Below, piece by piece: positions 57,828-64,000 of a stretch of 64,000 bases of DNA. Below the pieces are notes generated by a model. The model saw only the letters and a list, made by a program, of their open reading frames with translations, did not search any database and was not told where the DNA came from. Source of the stretch: Prevotella sp. Its GTDB lineage: Bacteria; Bacteroidota; Bacteroidia; Bacteroidales; Bacteroidaceae. The translations under genes and the position numbers were made by a program. The number at the start of each line of letters is the position of its first letter. Position 1 is the first letter of the stretch. The DNA lies in contig JAFZIZ010000008.1 of NCBI GenBank assembly GCA_017554145.1, positions 223,783-287,782 of the forward strand, given 5' to 3'.

Positions 57828-60800
57828 ATGAATTTAACCAAGATTTTGACATCGTTGTTCGGCAACAAGTCTACCCGTGACATGAAACTGATTCAGCCAC
57901 TGGTAGAGAAAGTGAAAGCCGTATATCCCGAGATACAGAAGCTCGACAACGACCAGTTGCGCCAGCGCTCGAAGGAAATCCAGCAGCAGGTGCAGGATGC
58001 TGCCAAGGCGCAGAAAGAGGAGATCAACCGCCTGAAAGGTACGATTGAAGATACACCCATTGACGAGCGTGCCGAGATATTTGCACAGATTGACAAGTTG
58101 GAGAAAGAGGCATTGGATATCTATGAGGATGCCCTCAATGAGGTGATGCCTGAGGTCTTCAGCATCGTCAAGGAGACGGCTCGTCGCTTTGCCGAGAATG
58201 AGGAGACCATCGTCACTGCTACGGATTTCGACCGTGAACTGGCTGGTGACCCGAAGAAAGACTTCATCACCATCGATGGCGACAAGGCTATCTACCATAA
58301 TCACTGGACAGCAGGTGGTAACGACCTGAAATGGGAGATGGTACACTACGACGTACAGCTCTTCGGTGGTGTCGTCCTGCATCAGGGTAAGATTGCCGAG
58401 ATGGCAACGGGTGAAGGTAAGACCCTTGTGGCTACCCTGCCTGTATTCCTGAATGCACTGACAGGTAATGGTGTTCACGTGGTAACCGTCAACGACTATC
58501 TGGCCAAACGTGACTCCGAATGGATGGGACCGCTCTATATGTTCCACGGTCTCAGCGTTGATTGTATCGACAAGCACCAGCCTAACTCTGAGGCACGCCG
58601 TAAGGCCTACCAGTGTGACATCACTTTCGGAACGAACAATGAGTTTGGTTTCGACTACCTGCGCGACAATATGGCGATCTCGCCACAAGACCTCGTACAG
58701 CGTGCCCATAACTACGCCATCGTCGACGAGGTCGACTCCGTGTTGATTGACGATGCCCGTACACCGTTGATTATCTCTGGTCCCGTACCCAAAGGCGACG
58801 ACCAGATGTTTGAGGAATACCAGCCACTGGTAGAGAAGCTCGTCGGCGTACAACGCCAGCTGGCCACCCAGTTCCTGGCAGAAGCCAAGCAGAAGATTGC
58901 CGAAGGACGCGAGAAGAACGACAAGAAACTGGAGGAGGAAGGATTCCTTGCTCTCTTCCGTTCGCATAAATCCCTGCCGAAGAACAAACCCCTCATCAAG
59001 TTCCTTTCCGAAGAGGGTATCAAGTCAGGTATGCAGGCTACAGAGAACACCTACATGGAGAATAACAACCGCCGTATGCCGGAGGCTGTGGAACCCCTGT
59101 ACTTCGTCGTTGACGAGAAACTGAACTCTTGCGACCTCACCGATAAGGGTACCGCCTGGCTTGCCAAACAGGTGAATGATGCCGAGCTCTTCGTGCTGCC
59201 CGATATCGCTGGTCAGCTCTCTGCTCTGGAGACAGAGACAGGTCTCTCTGACGAGGAACGTCTGAACAAGAAGGACGAGCTGCTCAACCACTATGCCGTT
59301 CAGAGTGAGCGCGTGCACACCCTCCAGCAGTTGCTGAAGGCCTACACGATGTTCAACAAGGACGATGAGTATGTGGTCATCGACGGCGAGGTGAAGATTG
59401 TCGACGAGCAGACGGGTCGTATCATGGAGGGACGCCGCTGGAGCGACGGCCTCCATCAGGCTGTCGAGGCCAAGGAGCATGTGAAGGTAGAGGCTGCCAC
59501 ACAGACCTTCGCCACCATCACTCTGCAGAACTATTTCCGTATGTATCATAAACTGGCAGGTATGACCGGTACTGCCTCTACGGAGGCTGGTGAGTTGTGG
59601 GACATCTACAAGCTCGACGTGGTGGAGATTCCTACCAACCGTCCTGTCATCCGCGACGACCAGGACGACCGTGTCTATAAGACTGCCCGTGAGAAATACC
59701 GTGCCGTCATCGAGGAGGTTGTACGCTTGCGTAAGGCAGGCCGCCCCACCCTGATTGGTACTACCTCGGTGGAAATCTCCGAGTTGCTGAGCCGTATGCT
59801 CGATATGTATGTCAATCCAGAGACGGGCAAGCGCGAGGGTATTCCCCATCAGGTGCTGAATGCTAAGCTCCACCAGAAGGAGGCTGACATCGTAGCCCTC
59901 GCTGGTCAGTCGACCAATGGACTCGGTGCTGTCACCATCGCCACCAATATGGCTGGTCGTGGTACCGATATCAAGTTGTCACCCGAAGTGAAAGCCGCTG
60001 GTGGTCTCGCCATCATCGGTACAGAGCGTCATGAGTCACGTCGTGTCGACCGTCAGTTGCGTGGTCGTTCCGGACGTCAGGGTGACCCAGGTTCATCCCT
60101 CTTCTTCGTATCACTTGAAGACAAACTGATGCGTCTGTTCGGTTCCGAGCGTATTGCCTCTGTGATGGACCGTCTCGGTTTCAAAGAGGGCGAGATGATT
60201 GAGAGCCCGATGATCAGTCGTCAGATTGAGCGTGCCCAGAAGAAGGTGGAAGAGAATAACTTCGGTATCCGTAAGCGCCTGCTGGAATACGATGACGTGA
60301 TGAACAAACAGCGTACTGTCATCTACGAGAAGCGTCGTCACGCCCTGATGGGAGAGCGTATCGGTATGGATATCTCCAACATCCTGTGGGACCGTGTGGT
60401 AAACATCATCGAGAACAACGACTACGAGGGATGCAAAGAGGAATTCCTGCATATCTTCGCCATGGAAGTACCGTTCACCAGTGAGCAGTTCGTCAACGAA
60501 CAGCCTGACAAACTGGCAGAGGATACCTTCCAGCAGGTGATGGAGACTTTCAACCGCAAGACCGAGCGCATCCGCGAGGTAGCCATTCCTGTCATCAAAC
60601 AAGTTTACGAGAATCAGGGTCACATGTACGAGCGTATCGTGGTGCCTATCACTGACGGACGCAAGATGTACAATATCGCCTGCAACTTAAAGGAAGCCTA
60701 CGAGAGCGACAGTAAGACCGTGGTCAAGGAGTTTGAGAAGCAGATGCTTTTGCACATCATCGACGAGTCGTGGAAGGAGAACCTCCGTGAACTCGATGAA

Positions 60801-61199
60801 CTGCGTCACTCCGTACAGAACGCCAGCTACGAGCAGAAAGACCCGCTCCTCATCTTCAAACTCGAGAGTGCGAAGGTATGGGATACGATGATTAACGAGA
60901 TGAACAACCGTATCGTCAGCATCCTCATGCGCGGTGCTATTCCCGAGATGCAGCAAGGCGACGTCCGTGAGGCTGCTCCCGAACAGCGCACACAGCGCAA
61001 CCAATATACTGAGAGCAAACAAAGTCTGACACAAGAGCAGATGACTGACCCCAATCAGGCTGCCGCTGCTGCCAACGACACGCGTGCCCAGCAGCCCCGT
61101 ACCCCGATTATCAAGGAGAAACTGCCTGGACGTAACGATCCTTGTCCTTGCGGCTCTGGTAAGAAGTTCAAGCACTGCCATGGAAAAGGGTTGGTGTAA
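57828..61199 (+). CDS. secA: Preprotein translocase ATPase SecA
   Basis: The 1123-residue protein drives export through SecYEG. Seen in order: Walker [32 protein letters not shown], Walker [88 protein letters not shown] and the C-terminal zinc motif [17 protein letters not shown]. It is longer than the 900-residue proteobacterial SecA, with an extra acidic/helical insert after residue 40, as usual in Bacteroidota. The linker before the zinc motif is Gln/Ala-rich. It has its own promoter. Confidence 0.98.
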   Translation: MNLTKILTSLFGNKSTRDMKLIQPLVEKVKAVYPEIQKLDNDQLRQRSKEIQQQVQDAAKAQKEEINRLKGTIEDTPIDERAEIFAQIDKLEKEALDIYEDALNEVMPEVFSIVKETARRFAENEETIVTATDFDRELAGDPKKDFITIDGDKAIYHNHWTAGGNDLKWEMVHYDVQLFGGVVLHQGKIAEMATGEGKTLVATLPVFLNALTGNGVHVVTVNDYLAKRDSEWMGPLYMFHGLSVDCIDKHQPNSEARRKAYQCDITFGTNNEFGFDYLRDNMAISPQDLVQRAHNYAIVDEVDSVLIDDARTPLIISGPVPKGDDQMFEEYQPLVEKLVGVQRQLATQFLAEAKQKIAEGREKNDKKLEEEGFLALFRSHKSLPKNKPLIKFLSEEGIKSGMQATENTYMENNNRRMPEAVEPLYFVVDEKLNSCDLTDKGTAWLAKQVNDAELFVLPDIAGQLSALETETGLSDEERLNKKDELLNHYAVQSERVHTLQQLLKAYTMFNKDDEYVVIDGEVKIVDEQTGRIMEGRRWSDGLHQAVEAKEHVKVEAATQTFATITLQNYFRMYHKLAGMTGTASTEAGELWDIYKLDVVEIPTNRPVIRDDQDDRVYKTAREKYRAVIEEVVRLRKAGRPTLIGTTSVEISELLSRMLDMYVNPETGKREGIPHQVLNAKLHQKEADIVALAGQSTNGLGAVTIATNMAGRGTDIKLSPEVKAAGGLAIIGTERHESRRVDRQLRGRSGRQGDPGSSLFFVSLEDKLMRLFGSERIASVMDRLGFKEGEMIESPMISRQIERAQKKVEENNFGIRKRLLEYDDVMNKQRTVIYEKRRHALMGERIGMDISNILWDRVVNIIENNDYEGCKEEFLHIFAMEVPFTSEQFVNEQPDKLAEDTFQQVMETFNRKTERIREVAIPVIKQVYENQGHMYERIVVPITDGRKMYNIACNLKEAYESDSKTVVKEFEKQMLLHIIDESWKENLRELDELRHSVQNASYEQKDPLLIFKLESAKVWDTMINEMNNRIVSILMRGAIPEMQQGDVREAAPEQRTQRNQYTESKQSLTQEQMTDPNQAAAAANDTRAQQPRTPIIKEKLPGRNDPCPCGSGKKFKHCHGKGLV

Positions 61200-61202
61200 G
61201 TA

Positions 61203-61286
61203 AGAGTTAAGAGATAATAATTAAGAGTTAAGAGTTAAGAGTTAAGAGATAAAAGTTAAGAGTTAAGAGTTAAGAGGTAAGAGATG
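61203..61286 (+). repeat. Heptanucleotide array, 12 units, ending in the ABC ATPase start codon
   Basis: Twelve contiguous 7-bp units, mainly AGAGTTA, with variants AGAGATA, ATAATTA, AAAGTTA and AGAGGTA. The last unit, AGAGATG, contains the ATG of the next gene. It is the longest array in the window and fills the whole gap after secA. Confidence 0.93.
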
Positions 61287-62000
61287 ATTAAGATAGAGAA
61301 TCTCAAGAAGAATTTTGGCGAGACCATCGCCTGCGATATCGACCAGTTTACGATCAACGACGGTGACATCCTCGGACTCGTGGGTAACAACGGAGCCGGA
61401 AAGACCACGCTCTTCCGCCTCCTCCTCGACCTGCTGAAACCCGATGCTGGCTCCGTGTGGATTGATTCCGTCAATCCTATGGAGTCCGAAGCCTGGAAAC
61501 AGCATGTCGGTGCCTATATCGACGAGGGTTTCCTCATTGACTTCCTCACACCTGAGGAGTATTTCGCTTTCCTTGGTAAGATATCGGGAATGACACAGAC
61601 GGAGGTCGATGAGCGACTGAAAGACTTCGAGCAGTTTGCCGCTGGTGAGGTGTTCGGACAGAAGAAACTCATCCGTAACCTTTCTGCCGGTAACAAACAG
61701 AAGGTAGGTATCATCTCTGCCCTCTTCCGTCGTCCGCAGACGGTCATCCTCGACGAGCCTTTCAACTTCCTCGACCCTTCGAGCCAACTCGTTCTCAAGC
61801 ACGTGCTGACTGACTATGCCCGTGAGACGGGTGCCACACTGCTCATCTCCAGTCATAACCTGCAGCACACGGTCGATATCTCCACGCGTATCGCCCTCTT
61901 GGAACACGGTGTCATCATCCGCGACTTGCCGAACCAAGCCGCCAGTGCTGCCACAGAACTCGAAGAATATTTCAGCGGAGAAATAGAAGCACAATCATAA
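61284..62000 (+). CDS. ABC transporter ATP-binding protein
   Basis: The 238-residue protein has Walker A LVGNNGAGKTTL, Q-loop region VGAYIDEGFLIDFLTPEEY, signature LSAGNKQKVG, Walker B TVILDEPFNFLDP and H-loop LLISSHNL. The C-terminus is short. The type resembles ATPases of drug or lipid exporters (CcmA/NatA-like). No permease gene adjoins it: a terminator and the convergent nqr genes follow. The start codon lies in the last unit of a heptanucleotide array, whose AAGAGG repeats could act as ribosome-binding sites. Confidence 0.92.
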   Translation: MIKIENLKKNFGETIACDIDQFTINDGDILGLVGNNGAGKTTLFRLLLDLLKPDAGSVWIDSVNPMESEAWKQHVGAYIDEGFLIDFLTPEEYFAFLGKISGMTQTEVDERLKDFEQFAAGEVFGQKKLIRNLSAGNKQKVGIISALFRRPQTVILDEPFNFLDPSSQLVLKHVLTDYARETGATLLISSHNLQHTVDISTRIALLEHGVIIRDLPNQAASAATELEEYFSGEIEAQS

Positions 62001-62033
62001 AAAAAAAAAGGAGCCGTTTGGCTCCTTTTTTTT
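62001..62033. terminator. Bidirectional terminator
   Basis: A poly-A run plus GGAGCC, GTTT loop and GGCTCC plus poly-T form a perfect stem between the convergent ABC and nqrF genes. Confidence 0.95.
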
Positions 62034-63300
62034 ATCCTCCGAAGTTATCGTACATGATCGACTCGGGATCGACGCCGAGGCTGTCGAGCATCGAGACGAC
62101 AGCGGCCGACATCGGACCAGGACCGCACATGTAGTACTCTACATCCTCGGGAGCCTCGTGGTCCTTCAGATAGGTATTGAGCATCACCTGATGGACGAAG
62201 CCCGGCGTGTACTTCACGCCAGCAGCATCGGCTGCAGGGTCTGGACGGTCGAGGGCGAGGTGGAAGTGGAAGTTCTTGAACTCCTTCTCCAAGCCCAGGA
62301 AGTCGTCGAGATAGAACACCTCGTTGAGCGCACGTGCACCATAGAAGTAGTGCATCTCACGATCGGTCGTGTGTAGTGTCTTCGTCATGTGCATAATCTG
62401 TGCGCGCAGCGGAGCCATACCGGCACCACCACCAACCCAGATCATCTCCTTCTTCGAGTCGAAGTGTGGATGGAAGTCGCCGAACGGACCACTCATAATC
62501 ACCTTGTCGCCTGGTTTCAGTGAGAAGATATACGATGATGCGATACCCGGATTCACCTCCATGAAGCCGCTCTTGTCGGGCTTGAACGGTGGTGTAGCGA
62601 TACGTACCGTCAACATGAAGACATCACCCTCGGCAGGATAGTTGGCCATGGAGTAGGCACGGATGGTATCCTCGGGGTTCTTACACTTCAATGGGAACAG
62701 ACCGAACTTCTCCCAACTGGGTAGATACTCGTCACCAATGAGACTCTTGTCGAAGTCCTTATCATAGTCGATGCAGTCGAACTTAGGAATCTTAATCTGT
62801 GCATACGAACCAGGCAGGAAGTCCATATGCTCACCGGCAGGCAGCTGTACCTTGAACTCCTTGATGAACGTAGCCACATTCTTATTACTGATAACGGTAC
62901 ACTCGTACTCCTTGACACCCAGGATACTCTCATCGACATGAATCTTCAGGTCACCCTTCACCTTGCACTGGCAACCCAGACGCCAATGGTCCTTGATTTG
63001 CTTACGCGTGAAGTGAGGCTTCTCAGAGTCGAGGATCTCACCCCCACCCTCAAGAACCTGTACCTTACACTGTCCGCAAGAGGCCTTACCACCGCAGGCA
63101 GAAGGCAGGAAGATGCCGTTCTGGTTGAGTGTCGCCATCAGATTGTTGCCCTGAGGAACATTGATGGTACGGTCACCGTTAATCTCAATATTCACATTGC
63201 CCGAAGGAGAAAGATATTTCTTCGCTACGAGCAGGATAATCACCAGCAAGATGATTACCAAGAGGAATACTCCTATACTATATGCAATAAACTGAGCCAT
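62032..63300 (-). CDS. nqrF: Na+-translocating NADH:quinone reductase subunit F
   Basis: The 422-residue protein has one N-terminal membrane helix, a 2Fe-2S domain with cysteines in SACGGKASCGQCKV and HWRLGCQCKV, an FAD domain (TIRAYSMANYPAEGD) and an NADH domain (WVGGGAGMAPLRAQI, YMCGPGPMS). It is the NADH-oxidising entry subunit of the sodium pump. A heptanucleotide array lies directly before the ATG. The gene follows nqrE and ends at the terminator. Confidence 0.97.
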   Translation of the reverse strand: MAQFIAYSIGVFLLVIILLVIILLVAKKYLSPSGNVNIEINGDRTINVPQGNNLMATLNQNGIFLPSACGGKASCGQCKVQVLEGGGEILDSEKPHFTRKQIKDHWRLGCQCKVKGDLKIHVDESILGVKEYECTVISNKNVATFIKEFKVQLPAGEHMDFLPGSYAQIKIPKFDCIDYDKDFDKSLIGDEYLPSWEKFGLFPLKCKNPEDTIRAYSMANYPAEGDVFMLTVRIATPPFKPDKSGFMEVNPGIASSYIFSLKPGDKVIMSGPFGDFHPHFDSKKEMIWVGGGAGMAPLRAQIMHMTKTLHTTDREMHYFYGARALNEVFYLDDFLGLEKEFKNFHFHLALDRPDPAADAAGVKYTPGFVHQVMLNTYLKDHEAPEDVEYYMCGPGPMSAAVVSMLDSLGVDPESIMYDNFGG

Positions 63301-63327
63301 ATCTCTTAATTCTTAATTCTTAATTAC
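63300..63327 (-). repeat. Heptanucleotide array between nqrE and nqrF, 4 units
   Basis: On the minus strand the units are GTAATTA, AGAATTA (twice) and AGAGATA. The final A is the first base of the nqrF ATG and the first unit overlaps the nqrE TAG stop by one base. Confidence 0.85.
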
Positions 63328-63953
63328 TATATGTTCAGTCCACTGAAACACATCATCGCCATCGCCATGAGACCGACGGTAATAAACACAATGCCGAGAC
63401 CCTGCAAGGGCTTGGGCACATCGGAATACTGCATCTTCTCACGGATGGCACCCATAGCCACGATAGCCAGCGTCCAACCGATACCAGAGCCGAAGCCATA
63501 AACGACGGCATCCCAGATAGAGGTGATGGCCTGTGAGTTGGTAGGCTCCATGAGGATGCGCTGCTGCATGAACAACGAGGCACCCATGATGGCACAGTTC
63601 ACAGCAATCAGCGGCAGGAAGATACCCAGTGCAGCATAGAGTGACGGCGAATATTTTTCTACTGTCATCTCAACGAGCTGCACCATACCGGCAATCACAG
63701 CGATAAAGAGGATAAACGACAGGTAACTCAGGTCGACACCCTCCACGAGGCAGCCAGGACCTAAGACTTTTGTCTGTAACAGATAATTGACGGGAACAGT
63801 CACCGTGAGCACGAAGGTCACAGCCATACCCAGACCTAATGAGGTCTTCACCGTCTTCGACACAGCAAGGTAGGAACACATGCCGAGGAAGAAGGCGAAA
63901 ATCATATTGTCCACAAAGATGGACCTAAACAGTAATGATATTGCGTGTTCCAT
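63327..63953 (-). CDS. nqrE: Na+-translocating NADH:quinone reductase subunit E
   Basis: The 208-residue protein has about six membrane helices and the conserved Nqr/Rnf pattern [58 protein letters not shown] and [21 protein letters not shown]. It binds the membrane iron site shared with NqrD and helps move sodium. The ATG is preceded by a clear GGAGAAG ribosome-binding site that overlaps the nqrD stop region. Confidence 0.96.
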   Translation of the reverse strand: MEHAISLLFRSIFVDNMIFAFFLGMCSYLAVSKTVKTSLGLGMAVTFVLTVTVPVNYLLQTKVLGPGCLVEGVDLSYLSFILFIAVIAGMVQLVEMTVEKYSPSLYAALGIFLPLIAVNCAIMGASLFMQQRILMEPTNSQAITSIWDAVVYGFGSGIGWTLAIVAMGAIREKMQYSDVPKPLQGLGIVFITVGLMAMAMMCFSGLNI

Positions 63954-63956
63954 AAC

Positions 63957-64000
63957 TTACTTCTCCTTATAAAAATATGCACGATGTACCCAAATCACAC
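63957..64000 (-). CDS. nqrD: NqrD C-terminal end (partial)
   Basis: Only the last 13 codons are inside the window (ending VIWVHRAYFYKEK, stop TAA at 63957-63959). Position directly before nqrE and the W/R-containing hydrophobic-to-basic tail fit NqrD. The call rests mainly on gene order. Confidence 0.65.
   Translation of the reverse strand, partial: VIWVHRAYFYKEK

Noticed and set aside
57834-58967. Long open frame (377 codons) on the minus strand across secA
   Set aside because: It is antisense to the fully conserved secA frame and shows no recognisable motif. Other long antisense frames (over btuB, cbiK, iorA, threonyl-tRNA synthetase) were rejected likewise.

Overview
The window reads as a chromosomal segment of a Bacteroidota species, most likely a Prevotella or close relative. 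The evidence is: promoters of the Bacteroidota type (TTTG near -33, TAnnTTTG near -7) before many genes, a short 287-residue primary sigma factor, TonB-dependent receptors paired with surface lipoproteins, Nqr genes, and families largely confined to this phylum (BtuG-like propeller, DUF4827, DUF4105). No rRNA, tRNA, CRISPR array, transposase or prophage gene was seen.

Region 1 (1-28 kb) is a cobalamin (B12) acquisition and synthesis island. On the left, a minus-strand uptake operon (btuB, btuG-like, btuF-like) lies behind a cobalamin riboswitch, followed by a cbiA gene split into two overlapping frames. A second cobalamin riboswitch at 5.73 kb faces right and leads a long operon: TonB receptor, exported CbiK-type chelatase, second TonB receptor, then four two-domain fusion enzymes CbiH-CbiC, CbiE-CbiT, CbiG-CbiF and CbiJ-CbiD. 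On the opposite strand follow btuC, btuF and cbiP/cobQ. After an unrelated stretch (phosphoethanolamine-transferase-like protein, small lipoprotein, SDR, NSS transporter, aldo/keto reductase), cbiB lies downstream of uxaC. CbiL and the BtuD ATPase are not in the window.

Region 2 (28-42 kb) holds uxaC, a GH51 arabinofuranosidase, asparaginase, an HtrA-type lipoprotein protease, rpoD plus a small secreted protein, the iorA-iorB-aminotransferase operon, xseA-xseB, ilvE and a DUF805 protein. Region 3 (42-55 kb) holds trmB and a mostly minus-strand housekeeping run: thrS, a nucleotidyltransferase, a DHH phosphoesterase, a DUF4827 lipoprotein, glmM, a PpiD-like chaperone, a CorC-like protein, LptC and an outer-membrane barrel. 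Region 4 (55-64 kb) holds a DUF4105 protein overlapping a phosphatase-fold gene that looks catalytically dead, then secA, an ABC ATPase, and nqrF, nqrE and the end of nqrD.

The most unusual signal is a family of short tandem repeats with a strict 7-bp period. I count 18 arrays, most of about five units, each with its own unit sequence but sharing the approximate pattern A-N-A-R-N-Y-R. Fourteen lie inside genes, typically in loops or interdomain linkers and mostly in cobalamin genes; one forms the core of the LptC signal peptide. Four lie between genes and run up to, or contain, the start codon of the next gene. All functional statements rest on reading motifs by eye; no database search was possible.
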